From contig NZ_PREV01000026.1 in the NCBI RefSeq assembly GCF_002959965.1, forward strand, positions 1,801,001-1,865,000: 64,000 bases of DNA, given 5' to 3'. Shown here in pieces: positions 33,399 to 42,992 of this stretch. The notes under the pieces were generated by a model. That model did no database searches and was not told the origin of the DNA. It saw only the letters and a list, made by a program, of their open reading frames with translations. The translations under genes were made by a program, and so were the position numbers. The stretch comes from Microbulbifer pacificus. Lineage in GTDB: Bacteria > Pseudomonadota > Gammaproteobacteria > Pseudomonadales > Cellvibrionaceae. Position 1 is the first letter of the stretch. Each line of letters starts with the position of its first letter.

Positions 33399-35672
33399 TT
33401 AGCGTACCTGGTTATTGGCCAGAACGGCCGTGTGCTCACCCTCGGCCACCAGCTCCTCGATTACCGGCGCCGGGGTCTTGTTGAACTGATTGTTGGCAAT
33501 CCGGGTAACGGGCTCACCAACGGTGTGCTCGATCACTACACCGGCACTATCCGCAATGGTGTTGTGGTTGATGTCAGCGACCTGCACGCCGTGCAGTCTG
33601 ATCAGCGCCTGCGCTTTGTTGCGCTTGCCGAGACCGGATTTCTCGACGGTATTGTTGCTGAAGTTGATGTGTGGGCCGAACGTACTTTCGTCGGTACCGC
33701 CGCGGTACACATTTGCCAGTGCACCCTGGACATTGCGGAATGTATTGCCGGTGATCTCGACGTACTCGGCGTTGTAGATGCCGAGGTCGTCGCGCTCTTT
33801 GTCCAGTTTGAGCAGGTCGCCGCTGATGTTCTCGAATACGTTATCGACAATCGTGATCTGATCGGCGAATGCGCGGCTGCCGGAATCGAACAGGTGGTAG
33901 GAGTGGTTGATATCCAGATTTTCCACTCTGGAATTTCTCAGACTGAAGCGATAGTTCTGCAGCATGCCCCAGGGCAGGGTGCGCACCAACGTATTGCCCG
34001 CAGCATCCGGGCTGTTCGCTCCGGAAATGATCAATCCATCGAGAGAAAGGCTGCCGCCGTCGGCAATTTCGAACATGACCGGTCGCTCGGACATCAGTGT
34101 CACTTTGCCGGATTTTTTGGCCTTGATGGTAACCGTCTTCTCAATCTGCAGTCGTTTTCGCGCGTTGTAGCTGCCATTTTCCAGCAACAGAATGTCCCCA
34201 TCCCCGGCCATTTGCAGGGCATTGAAAATGGCATCTTCACCGGGGCGTACGGCAATGGTCTTGCCGCTGTTGAACGGTGTGACAGGTTCGGACTTCGGGT
34301 ACCAGGATACGCCCGTCACTTCCTTGGTAGTGACCGCAAGGTTGCGGGAAACACCCGCTTCCTGTGCGGAAGCATCGACCGGATACAGAAGTCCGTTGGC
34401 AGCGCGCTGTAACTGGTTCACTTGTTTCTCAATGCCGGCTGCAATTTTGGCATCACCGAATCCGTTGGAAGCGTTATTGCGGAAAGTAATTCCGGAAATA
34501 TCGTCGAAAATGGAGAAGGGCGACTTCCTGCTTTCGGCGTAAAACAGGTTGCCTGCAAACTCCGAATCCTGTGGTACCGCGCTGCGCTCCGCATCGCTAC
34601 CGGCGGCCAGGTGAATGTGGTCGACATTGATAAAGCTGTTGCCTTCCACCCGGGCGTTGACCACCTGGTGGTAGCGATTGATGGGAGAGTCGGGAACACC
34701 GTTCATTACGGTGAACCCGCTCCCGAACCGATAGCCTGTGAGCCTCTCGAGATAGTTGTTGCGCACCGTCTGGTCGCGATTGATCACGCGGATCCCACCG
34801 GTGTGATCCACGCCGTTACCCAGAAACACGTTGCCTTCGATAAGGTTGCCGTTGCCGTGGCGGAGCGTGAGGGTTCCGCGGGACTCGAAGAAGGTGTTGT
34901 TGCGAATGGTGTTCTTTCCGGATTTGACGGAAATGATTTCCACCTCTCCGTCGCAGCGGTCGAAGAAATTGTTTTCGATCACGGTGAAGGAGTTGGTCAG
35001 CGAGTAGTGGCTGGTACCGATACGCAGGGTCTCGCCACCGTTGGAACCGAGAATCGGGCGCGGACCAAAGTAGTTGTGGTCGATGCGGTGGTGATTCTCC
35101 TGGCTCGCTTCGCTGTCGAGGCGAACGGCCAGAGTCACACCCACGTTGCGTTTACCGGCAAGGTGGTTGTGGTCGAAGCGGTTATTCTTGCCGTAAATGG
35201 CAACCCAGTAATCGGATTCGGTGCGCTCCGGCTTGCTGAAATCTTCAATCACGACTTCGGTCACGCGGGAGTGGTTGGCCAGGTGCTCTTTATTGCGGCG
35301 AAAGGAGACGACTTCACCACTGGGAGAAAATCCGTCTTTGAAAACAAGTCCTGAAACTTCCAGATATTCACCGGCAAGTCGCAGATTGGATTGGCCGGTA
35401 AGGATCACCTTGCCTTCATCTTCCACTGTCAACGAGATGGGATTCCCTTTCTCACCCTTCCCTTGAAACAGAATCTCAAAATCCTTCCATACCCCATTGG
35501 CTAGTACCAGGGTGTCACCGGCTTTCAACTTTTTGACGGACTTGGCGTACTCCTGCTGGTTGTTGACCAGATATTCCTCGGCAGTTGCCTGCACGCAGAA
35601 AATGGATGCCTGTCCACAGGTGAGCAGGGCGGCGGCCAGTAGCTGTTGGATTCGTGAAATTCTCATGATCAC
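33399..35672 (-). CDS. PL6 alginate lyase
   Basis: A secreted parallel beta-helix lyase of 757 residues (GTG at 35672, GAGGA upstream; ATG at 35666 is an alternative). After a signal peptide (to about residue 31) the first beta-helix domain (about 35-380) carries the conserved pair K250 (IISVKSGK) and R271 (LTLRHGN), 21 residues apart as K221/R242 in Glaciecola AlyGC. A second beta-helix (about 470-757) follows, so the two-domain AlyGC type is indicated. Members act on alginate, often polyG, with endo or exo action. It is the first gene of the minus-strand alginate operon. Confidence 0.94.
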   Translation of the reverse strand: MIMRISRIQQLLAAALLTCGQASIFCVQATAEEYLVNNQQEYAKSVKKLKAGDTLVLANGVWKDFEILFQGKGEKGNPISLTVEDEGKVILTGQSNLRLAGEYLEVSGLVFKDGFSPSGEVVSFRRNKEHLANHSRVTEVVIEDFSKPERTESDYWVAIYGKNNRFDHNHLAGKRNVGVTLAVRLDSEASQENHHRIDHNYFGPRPILGSNGGETLRIGTSHYSLTNSFTVIENNFFDRCDGEVEIISVKSGKNTIRNNTFFESRGTLTLRHGNGNLIEGNVFLGNGVDHTGGIRVINRDQTVRNNYLERLTGYRFGSGFTVMNGVPDSPINRYHQVVNARVEGNSFINVDHIHLAAGSDAERSAVPQDSEFAGNLFYAESRKSPFSIFDDISGITFRNNASNGFGDAKIAAGIEKQVNQLQRAANGLLYPVDASAQEAGVSRNLAVTTKEVTGVSWYPKSEPVTPFNSGKTIAVRPGEDAIFNALQMAGDGDILLLENGSYNARKRLQIEKTVTIKAKKSGKVTLMSERPVMFEIADGGSLSLDGLIISGANSPDAAGNTLVRTLPWGMLQNYRFSLRNSRVENLDINHSYHLFDSGSRAFADQITIVDNVFENISGDLLKLDKERDDLGIYNAEYVEITGNTFRNVQGALANVYRGGTDESTFGPHINFSNNTVEKSGLGKRNKAQALIRLHGVQVADINHNTIADSAGVVIEHTVGEPVTRIANNQFNKTPAPVIEELVAEGEHTAVLANNQVR

Positions 35673-36083
35673 CCGGGCAATGTCCTCAGTGTTATCACTG
35701 CCGGCACCACTATTTAATCAGTTTTGAGTGTTCTGGCCGGAGCTGTTATGCGGCCAGACTAAATTGGTAAAAAATGTCTGTCAACCAATCTGGGCGACCA
35801 GTTAGGGCGAAAGCATAAATCCATACGGAAAAATGCGCGTTTTTGGTTCGTTTGCAGTTCTTGTAGTCAGGGGTCAGACCAATATTGGGTTTTTTTCTGA
35901 AAATTGGTTGACGGTGTGGTGGTATGGTGAGACTTTGATCGCACCAGTGAGCGGACAGTCGTGGCAACGCCTCGAGTCTGGTCTACAGGCTGGACAAAAA
36001 AACCGCGATGCTGATGAGAAAAAAGGCGCCAGACAGGCGTACTTTGTTAATATCCACAAGCGCAGACTTCCCCGGGGGTAACA
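35673..36083. promoter_or_regulatory. Divergent promoter region with AATTGGT sites
   Basis: The region between the PL6 operon and the second TonB receptor. AATTGGT half-sites occur at 35762-35768 and 35902-35909, and an inverted AACCAAT at 35783-35789. No gene was found in it. One or more FadR-type operators here could control both divergent transcripts. Confidence 0.6.
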
Positions 36084-39000
36084 ATGCGTAATAATAATAA
36101 CGACGCAAATGATGTAATGGCGATCGAGAGAAAAGGCAAAGCACGCTTTGCCGAAAACAGTTTCAAAAAATCACTGCTGGTGAGTGCTGTTGCCGCTGCC
36201 TCTTGTATGGGTGTGGCACAGGCGCAGGAAGTAGCAGGCAGTGACCAGGCTCTGGAAGAAGTGGTTGTCACCGGCACCCGCGCGACCATCCAGACCACCA
36301 TTGATATCAAGCGCAATTCCACCACCATCGTTGACGGTATGTCTGCCAACGAAATCGGTGATCTGCCTGCGCTGTCCATCGGTGAAGCGCTGGAGAACGT
36401 GACTGGTGCTTCCTCCCACCGCGAAAACGGCGGTGCCACCGAAGTTTCCATCCGCGGTATGGGTCCGTACCTGAGCGCGACCACGTTTAACGGCCGTGTC
36501 GCCACCAATGGCAGCGGTGACCGTTCCGTAAACTTCTCCCAGTTCCCTTCCGAACTGATGAACAAAGTTGCGATCTACAAAACCCAGGATGCGAGCCTGA
36601 TAGAAGGCGGCGTAGCCGGCCTGATCGCCCTGGAAACCCTGAAGCCGCTCGAGTACGGCAAGCAGCGCATCCAGTTCGATGCCAAGGCGAATATCAACCC
36701 GGACCAGGCCAACCTCGACGATCCCATGGCGGGTGATATCGGTTTCCGCGGTACCGCCAGCTATGTCGACCAGTTCGAGTTCGACAATGGCATGGCCTTC
36801 GGTGTGTCTCTAGGTATTGAGAAAAGTGAAATTTCCCAGCCGGAAGCGGAAATGAACTCCTCCAGCCCGAGCAGCACACCGCCCTCGCTTTACGCGTGTC
36901 TGAACGATCCGAATGTGACCAATGAGGGGTTCTATCGTTCTGCCGGAGATTGTGAGGATCAGACTGGTACCGGTGCGAAGTCTGACCAGGGCTACAACAC
37001 CAGCGTAGATCCTGACACCGGAAAGGCGGTCAGTCATGGAAGCCCTTACGCGTTTGTCGGCAGCTCCAATGGTTACAAGCAGAACGACACCTCCGACAAG
37101 CGCGATGCGGTGTTCGTGGCGCTGCAGTTCCAGCCGAATGACAAAACCGATATCAACTTCGATCTGCAGCAATCCGAGCGCCTGCAGGCGGAAGAGCGTC
37201 AGATTCTGAACTTCGCCAACATGAAGCGGGTTACCCCGGGCGTTACCGCAGAATCTCTGGTGGTGACCGATACCGGTGCGGTAATGAAGTGGGCGGGCGA
37301 AACCGCTATCGAGTCCAACAGCGAACTCTACTCCCGCACCGAGGATTACCTGGGTTACGGCCTGAACGTGTCCTACGATTTCACCGACAAGCTGACAGTT
37401 TCAGCGGACTATTCTTTCTCCGAAACTACCCGGGAAGAGCTTCAGGTTGGTATTCGCACCCAGTCCGACAAATTCGATATATACGGCGAGGAAACCCCCG
37501 GAGACTACCGTCCCATGGTTTCCTGGGACAAGACATCGGGGATTCTCCAATATGAGATCACTGACTTCGATGTCAATGACCATTCGCTGTTTTCCGATGC
37601 CTACCGTATCCGTATCGACAACGACGTAGATCGTCGCAATACCACGGAGGCATTCCGCGTGGACTTCGACCTGCGTGTTGACGGCAGCTTTGTTACCGCG
37701 ATAAGTGGTGGGTTGCGCTTCTCCGAGCTGGAATATCTCGATCTGGGTGGCGCGCGTGATGAGTACAGTATTTCTCGCGGCTCCGAGGCCGGCGCGGCAG
37801 CGATCAAGGAAATTAACGAGACCTGTGCCATTGCTTTCCAGGAAGATGATTTCCTGAATAGCCGTAGCGACGGGAACCTGATTACCAACGTGGATAGTAA
37901 TGGCAATGTCACCGGTGGCTCTAACAGTTGGGCGACCTTTGATACCCAGTGTGTCTCCGACATGTTGCTGGCGTATCAGGGCGAGGGTTTTGCTTACCCA
38001 GAGCTGGAAAACGGCACCGCCAATGTTACTGACGTAACGGAAACCACTACCGCGGCATATGTGATGGCGGACTTCGAAAGCACACTAAAAGGTACCCCTG
38101 TACGCGGTAACTTTGGTGTGCGTGTAGTACAGACCGAAGTCGAGTCCGTGGGGTATCGCACACCCTACGAAATTGTTGAGAGCGACTCCGGCGTGCTGTC
38201 CATGAACCCCATCGCCGATGCGGATCTCGAACGTGTGACAGCTGGTGGTGATTACACGGAAGTGCTGCCAAGCCTGAATGTGATCGCCGACCTGCGCGAC
38301 GATCTCATGTTGCGCGGTGCGGTGTACCGCGGCATGTCGCGTCCAGACCCGAGTGACCTAGGCTACAAGCGCACATTCAATACCAACACGTCAGAAGAAG
38401 TAACCACCATCAACGAACTTCTCAGCGGCGTGGAGGGTGATGGCAACCCGGATATGCAGCCGCTGATGTCCTGGAATTTCGACGCTGCCATCGAATGGTA
38501 TCCGAACGATGACACCATGGTGGCCTTTGGTCTTTACCACAAGAACTTCCAGGGTGGTTTTGAGACCGCGCGTATCACCGAAAGCTTTATGGTGGACGGT
38601 CAGCAGTTGAATGCAGATTTCGATATTGTTCGTACCAACGAAGACACCAGCACCATGAACGGCATCGAGCTCACCGGTACCCACCGTCTCTCCTACTTGC
38701 CGGGTTACTTGAGCGGTCTGGGTGTGAAGGCGAGTTACAACTTCGCGGATTCCGACTTTGAGTTCGAAGACAGCCAGTATGGCGATTCCGTAGTGCTGGA
38801 CGAGAGCGGCAATGTGGTTTCCCGGAACATCGGCATCATTGCACCGGCGAATCTCCCTGGTTTCTCCGAACATGTGTTTTCCGGTCAGCTTTACTACCAG
38901 ATTGGGGATTTCGATACGAGCCTGATCTACAAGTATCGTAGTGAGTACTTCCAGCCATACACCAGCAATGGTACTCGTCTGCGCTACGTGGGTGATGTGG

Positions 39001-39173
39001 GCGTATGGGAAGCGAAAGCCTCTTACCGGATTACCGATAACGTGCAGGTTAGCCTTGAAGCCATCAACCTTTTTGATGCGCCGAAAGAACAGTATTTCTT
39101 CACTCGCGACAACCTGGGTGAAGTCAATAGTTACGGTCCGCGCGTTTTCCTGGGCCTGAAAGCGAGGTTCTGA
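36084..39173 (+). CDS. TonB-dependent receptor, probably for alginate oligosaccharides
   Basis: Large outer-membrane receptor of 1029 residues. A long N-terminus precedes a signal peptide (SLLVSAVAAASCMGVAQAQ, to about residue 50). The TonB box-like segment is LEEVVVTGTRATIQ. The plug domain contains LPALSIGEALENVTGASS and TEVSIRGMGPYL. The barrel ends GPRVFLGLKARF with the terminal Phe. It is divergently transcribed from the PL6 operon through a shared operator region. It differs clearly from the receptor at 24294, so the two may take oligomers of different size or composition. Confidence 0.9.
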   Translation: MRNNNNDANDVMAIERKGKARFAENSFKKSLLVSAVAAASCMGVAQAQEVAGSDQALEEVVVTGTRATIQTTIDIKRNSTTIVDGMSANEIGDLPALSIGEALENVTGASSHRENGGATEVSIRGMGPYLSATTFNGRVATNGSGDRSVNFSQFPSELMNKVAIYKTQDASLIEGGVAGLIALETLKPLEYGKQRIQFDAKANINPDQANLDDPMAGDIGFRGTASYVDQFEFDNGMAFGVSLGIEKSEISQPEAEMNSSSPSSTPPSLYACLNDPNVTNEGFYRSAGDCEDQTGTGAKSDQGYNTSVDPDTGKAVSHGSPYAFVGSSNGYKQNDTSDKRDAVFVALQFQPNDKTDINFDLQQSERLQAEERQILNFANMKRVTPGVTAESLVVTDTGAVMKWAGETAIESNSELYSRTEDYLGYGLNVSYDFTDKLTVSADYSFSETTREELQVGIRTQSDKFDIYGEETPGDYRPMVSWDKTSGILQYEITDFDVNDHSLFSDAYRIRIDNDVDRRNTTEAFRVDFDLRVDGSFVTAISGGLRFSELEYLDLGGARDEYSISRGSEAGAAAIKEINETCAIAFQEDDFLNSRSDGNLITNVDSNGNVTGGSNSWATFDTQCVSDMLLAYQGEGFAYPELENGTANVTDVTETTTAAYVMADFESTLKGTPVRGNFGVRVVQTEVESVGYRTPYEIVESDSGVLSMNPIADADLERVTAGGDYTEVLPSLNVIADLRDDLMLRGAVYRGMSRPDPSDLGYKRTFNTNTSEEVTTINELLSGVEGDGNPDMQPLMSWNFDAAIEWYPNDDTMVAFGLYHKNFQGGFETARITESFMVDGQQLNADFDIVRTNEDTSTMNGIELTGTHRLSYLPGYLSGLGVKASYNFADSDFEFEDSQYGDSVVLDESGNVVSRNIGIIAPANLPGFSEHVFSGQLYYQIGDFDTSLIYKYRSEYFQPYTSNGTRLRYVGDVGVWEAKASYRITDNVQVSLEAINLFDAPKEQYFFTRDNLGEVNSYGPRVFLGLKARF

Positions 39174-39242
39174 GATCTCGCGGGTTTGTCAGATTGGATG
39201 TCTCTTCTCCATCCCGGCGGTACCGCCCGCCGGAAACAATTC

Positions 39243-39266
39243 GCCCGCTTCGTGCGGGCTTTTTTT
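39243..39266 (+). terminator. Terminator after the second TonB receptor
   Basis: Stem GCCCGC/GCGGGC with a TTCGT loop and seven T residues, about 70 bases after the stop. Confidence 0.87.
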
Positions 39267-39310
39267 GCCCGCTGTTTTCCAGAATGTATTTCGTCGAGGT
39301 GCGCGCAATA

Positions 39311-39355
39311 AAATAAAAAGGCCATCGGGCGGCCCGTGGCCGCGGGATGGCCTTT
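39311..39355 (-). terminator. Terminator of the gntR-type gene
   Basis: On the minus strand a 10-bp stem AAAGGCCATC/GATGGCCTTT closes a GC-rich loop that has further self-pairing, and is followed by TTTATTTTATT. It lies 22 bases after the regulator stop. Confidence 0.8.
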
Positions 39356-39376
39356 CGGGAAGTGACGGGCTATTTA

Positions 39377-40153
39377 TCAGAGTCCGGCACTTTCTCCGAG
39401 TCGGTCGATGGAAAAGCGTTTGCGCCGCTCGGAAATTTCCCGGCGAACCACTTCAACGGCTTTGGCTTCCGAGGCGTCATGCAGGGCATTCAATGAGCGG
39501 CTGAAATGCAGGCGCATCGCGCGGCGCGCGGCGCTGGCATCGCGGGCTTCCAGGGCCTGCAAGATGGCCTTGTGCTCGGCAAGACGTTTTTGGCCGTCCT
39601 TCTTACAGACGGACTTGTGTACATGCTGGATGTCCGGTGACTGCCCCTGGATATCCCATAATTTCGCAATCGTACTCATTAGGACCCGGTTGTTGGTTGC
39701 CCGAGAAATCACCTCGTGGAACTTGCGGTCGGCGCGCTCGGAGGTGAGATTTCCCTCTTCATTCTCCCGCACCATGTCCCGGTAGGCATTGCGCAGCTCT
39801 TCGAGCTGGTCATCGGTAATCATGGTCGCCGCCAGTGCTGCCGCCTCGCCCTCGACTAACACGCGGGCCTCAGTCAGTTCGAACGGGCTGAATTCCTTGG
39901 TGTCGGTGAATGTGTTGACGGGTTCAATAACATACACACCGGAGCCGGTGCGAACGGAAACGCGTCCCATGACCTCCAGCGCAATAATGGCCTCGCGGAT
40001 ACTGGGGCGGCTGACGTCGAACATTTCCGACAGTTCGCGCTCAGAGGGCAGTCGTACACCCGGCGGATATTCTCCACTGTCCAGCAGCACCAGCATCTTT
40101 TCCACTACCTGCTGATAAATACGGCGGCTATTACTCAAAAATGCAGTCTTCAT
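39377..40153 (-). CDS. GntR (FadR-subfamily) transcriptional regulator, probable alginate-regulon repressor
   Basis: A 258-residue regulator. The N-terminal winged helix (about 20-80) reads PPGVRLPSERELSEMFDVSRPSIREAIIALEVMGRVSVRTGSGVYV. The C-terminal FCD ligand-binding domain (about 95-235) has an Asp and three His positions for a metal, for example DRKFHEVI, EHKAIL and RLHFSRS. FadR-type regulators recognise palindromes with TGGT/ACCA half-sites, and such sites recur in the intergenic regions of the alginate genes, including one at 40218 upstream of this gene, suggesting autoregulation. The effector is probably an alginate intermediate such as KDG or DEH. Confidence 0.9.
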   Translation of the reverse strand: MKTAFLSNSRRIYQQVVEKMLVLLDSGEYPPGVRLPSERELSEMFDVSRPSIREAIIALEVMGRVSVRTGSGVYVIEPVNTFTDTKEFSPFELTEARVLVEGEAAALAATMITDDQLEELRNAYRDMVRENEEGNLTSERADRKFHEVISRATNNRVLMSTIAKLWDIQGQSPDIQHVHKSVCKKDGQKRLAEHKAILQALEARDASAARRAMRLHFSRSLNALHDASEAKAVEVVRREISERRKRFSIDRLGESAGL

Positions 40154-40484
40154 AATGGCGTTCTTTGGTGTAACTCCAGGCTACAGCTTGCAATTCACAA
40201 CACCGGGATACTACCACAATTGGTCTTACAGGCAATCTCCACTGGTATGATGGCTGATGGTGACAGATTGTCTTGAATGTTTGGTCAGGGTGACGGTAGG
40301 CGCTGTTCAGCGGGCTGTGGCGGCTGCTGTCAGGCAACTCCAGAGGCACAGAAGCGAGGTGTAAATAGTATTAGGCAGGGGCAAGAATTTCTTCTATCTT
40401 TCGCAGGTCAGACGGGCAAACTCGGCCCTTGTCACTCCCACCGCACCAGCGTGTATTCCCTATACCGAGGCATTCTCCCCATTC
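40154..40484. other. Intergenic region between gntR-type and ATP-grasp genes
   Basis: Divergent promoters. AATTGGT at 40218-40224 in TACCACAATTGGTCTTAC is a member of the alginate-locus motif group, about 65 bases before the regulator start. Nothing else stands out. Confidence 0.5.
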
Positions 40485-41954
40485 ATGTCCCAGGTCCTTA
40501 TTGTGATCGACAAACCCGAAGATTGGGCGCCTTACTACCCCAGTGAGCGGGTCATTCCATTTGCAGACTATCTCGCGTTACCGGCCCGCCAGCAGCGGGT
40601 GCGGGTGATCAACCTGTGTGGCAGCTACGAGTATCGCAGCGAGGGGTATTACTGCTCGCTGCTGGCGGAAGCCCGCAGCCACAATGTGCTGCCGAGTGTG
40701 CGCACCCTGAATGATCTGGGGCAGCCGCAGCTGTATAAACTGCAGCTGGCGCAGGCGATGCCGTCGCTGGCAAAACTGAAACCCCCGGCCCCCGGCTCCG
40801 AATGGGTGGTGAAGTCCTATTTTGGTCGCTGCAGCGAGCCGTCCCTGCAACCGCTGGCGCGTGCGCTGTTCGACCGTTTCGCCTGCCCGGTACTGGAAAT
40901 CCATCTGCACGCGGATCATCAGTGGGAAATTGTGGAGCTGAAGGTCTGCTCTCACAAAGACCTGAACGAGGCGGAAGAAACCGAATTCGCCGAGGCGCTG
41001 GACAATTTCAGCAACAAAGTCTGGCGCCAACACAAGAAGCCCAGCAACAGCCGCTATGACCTCGCCATCCTGGTCAACCCGGAAGAGAAGTTGCCGCCCT
41101 CGGACGGCCCGGCGATCAAGAAGTTCGTCAGCGCCGGGCGCGAGCTGGGATTGTCGGTGGAGCTGATCGGCCCGGGGGATTACATGCGCCTGTCGGAGTT
41201 CGACGCGCTGTTTATCCGCGAGACTACGGCCATAGACCACCATACCTACCGTTTCGCCAAAAAGGCCGAGGCCGAGGGGCTGGTCGTACTGGACGACCCG
41301 ACCAGCATCATGCGCTGCACCAACAAGATCTATCTTGCGGAGCTGTTCCAGAACTACAAGGTTCCCGCGCCGCGCACCCGTATCCTGCGCCGCGGCGACG
41401 AAGAGGGGCTGCGCCAGGCGGCGGCGGAATTAGGTTTGCCGATGGTTGTGAAAATCCCCGACGGCGCCTTTTCGAAGGGCATGGTGAAGGTGAACTCCGA
41501 AGCGGAGCTCGGCAAGCTGGATGAGTTGTTTGTCGAGTCGAGCCTGTTACTGGCGCAGGAGTTTCTGTACACCGAATTCGACTGGCGCATCGGTGTGCTG
41601 GACAACAAGCCGCTGTATGCGTGCCGTTACTACATGGTGAAGAACCACTGGCAGATCTACAGCCACACCACCAAGAAAAGCATCAGTGGCGGATTCGACA
41701 CCCTGCCAACCTTCGAGGTGCCGAAAGCGGTGCTGCAGGCGGCGATCAAGGCCACCAAGCCCATCGGCCGCGGTCTCTATGGCGTGGATGTGAAGGAGTC
41801 CGGTGGCAAAGGCTACGTGATCGAGGTGAACGACAACCCGTCTATCGACAGCAGTGTGGAAGACAAGTATCTGGGCAAGGAGCTGTATCGCCTGATCCTG
41901 CAGGAATTTATCCGCCGCCTGGAGGCGAAGCGGGCCGGGCAACAGGGCGAATAG
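40485..41954 (+). CDS. RimK-like ATP-grasp ligase with RLAN domain
   Basis: A 489-residue protein: a RimK-like N-terminal domain (RLAN, about 1-160: VLIVIDKPEDWAPYYPSERVIPFADYL) and a C-terminal ATP-grasp domain (about 270-480). ATP and Mg-binding residues are visible in PMVVKIPDGAFSKGMVKV and VIEVNDNPSIDSSVED. Related enzymes ligate amino acids, often glutamate, to protein or peptide ends. Many genomes place this gene beside a GNAT/C39-peptidase fusion; here that gene is at 20934-22055, 18 kb away. The start at 40485 has only GAGG at a distance. The substrate is unknown. Confidence 0.88.
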   Translation: MSQVLIVIDKPEDWAPYYPSERVIPFADYLALPARQQRVRVINLCGSYEYRSEGYYCSLLAEARSHNVLPSVRTLNDLGQPQLYKLQLAQAMPSLAKLKPPAPGSEWVVKSYFGRCSEPSLQPLARALFDRFACPVLEIHLHADHQWEIVELKVCSHKDLNEAEETEFAEALDNFSNKVWRQHKKPSNSRYDLAILVNPEEKLPPSDGPAIKKFVSAGRELGLSVELIGPGDYMRLSEFDALFIRETTAIDHHTYRFAKKAEAEGLVVLDDPTSIMRCTNKIYLAELFQNYKVPAPRTRILRRGDEEGLRQAAAELGLPMVVKIPDGAFSKGMVKVNSEAELGKLDELFVESSLLLAQEFLYTEFDWRIGVLDNKPLYACRYYMVKNHWQIYSHTTKKSISGGFDTLPTFEVPKAVLQAAIKATKPIGRGLYGVDVKESGGKGYVIEVNDNPSIDSSVEDKYLGKELYRLILQEFIRRLEAKRAGQQGE

Positions 41955-41986
41955 GAAGTGGGGGGCTGAGCGGGCAAGAAGGTCGT

Positions 41987-42868
41987 TCACACCATCTGTC
42001 GACACAACTCCAGCCAGCGCTCGATTCCCGCGCTGCGGTATTTCTGCCGGTGCAGAGCGAAGTAGAATTCGCGGCGGAAATTCCGCTGTGGTACCGGCAA
42101 TTCCACCAGAGCTCCGCGCTTGAAGGCGTCTGTGAGGGACACCCGCGACAGGCAGCTGATGCCGAGACCGGCTTCCACGGCGCGCTTGATCGCCTCGGTG
42201 TGTTGCAGCTCCAGACGTATATTCAGTTCCGGCAGCAGCCCGGCCATGGCGCGCTCGAAGGTCTGACGTGTGCCGGAACCGGTTTCCCGCAGAATCCAGG
42301 TGGCCGCCTTCAGGTCGTCATCGCTGAGGTCAGGGCGTCTTGCCAGAGCGTGGTCCGGCGCACAGAACACTACCAGCTCGTCGCCCCGCCAGGGGATCAT
42401 TTCCAGGTCGGTGTGATTGAGCTCCCCTTCAATCAGCCCCAGATCCAGCTCGAAATTGAGTACGCCCTGGGCGATGGTCGAGGTGTTGGCCACCTCCAGC
42501 TTTACGCGGGCACCGGGTTGCTCCTCCATATAGCGGGCCATGATGCCCGCGGCCAGATAGTTGCCGATGGTAAGGGTGGCGCCGATCTTGAGGCGGCCGA
42601 GATCGCCGTGGGCCAGCAGTGTGCCTTCCAGCTCCCGCGCCCGCTCCAGCAATTCTTCCGCGCGCGGCCACAGTTGCCTTCCCAGCTCGTTGAGTCGCAG
42701 ACGCTTGCCGGTACGCTCGAACAGACGCAGGTCAAACTGCTGTTCGAACTCCTTCAGTGCTGTGGATGCGGCGGATTGGGACATGTTGAGACTTTCCGCT
42801 GCACGGCTCACGTTTTCGTGGTGGGCGCAGGCGAGAAAGACCTCCAGCTGTCGCAGTGAATAACGCAT
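41987..42868 (-). CDS. LysR family regulator, FinR-like
   Basis: A 293-residue LysR regulator; the N-terminal helix-turn-helix is LRQLEVFLACAHHENVSRAAESLNMSQSAASTALKEFEQQF and the effector-binding domain covers about 90-290. It is divergent from the ferredoxin-NADP reductase gene (124 bases apart), the same arrangement as finR/fpr in pseudomonads, where FinR activates fpr under oxidative or redox stress. Function is inferred from that synteny. The intergenic region has GATA-N13-TATC (about 42900-42920), a LysR-type palindrome. Confidence 0.8.
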   Translation of the reverse strand: MRYSLRQLEVFLACAHHENVSRAAESLNMSQSAASTALKEFEQQFDLRLFERTGKRLRLNELGRQLWPRAEELLERARELEGTLLAHGDLGRLKIGATLTIGNYLAAGIMARYMEEQPGARVKLEVANTSTIAQGVLNFELDLGLIEGELNHTDLEMIPWRGDELVVFCAPDHALARRPDLSDDDLKAATWILRETGSGTRQTFERAMAGLLPELNIRLELQHTEAIKRAVEAGLGISCLSRVSLTDAFKRGALVELPVPQRNFRREFYFALHRQKYRSAGIERWLELCRQMV

Positions 42869-42992
42869 GGCAAAAGAAATTTCTTAATCACAAAAACAGA
42901 TAACGAATATCGAAATATCCCATTTTGCTGATAGATATGCCAGCGCTAGAATTCTCCCAGCAAAAAGGTCAGGAATAAGTGGTTCTATACTT

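Noticed and set aside
42900..42925. LysR-type palindrome between the FinR-like gene and fpr
   Set aside because: GATA-N13-TATC fits loosely, but the region is AT-rich and several equal candidates exist, so it was not listed as a site.
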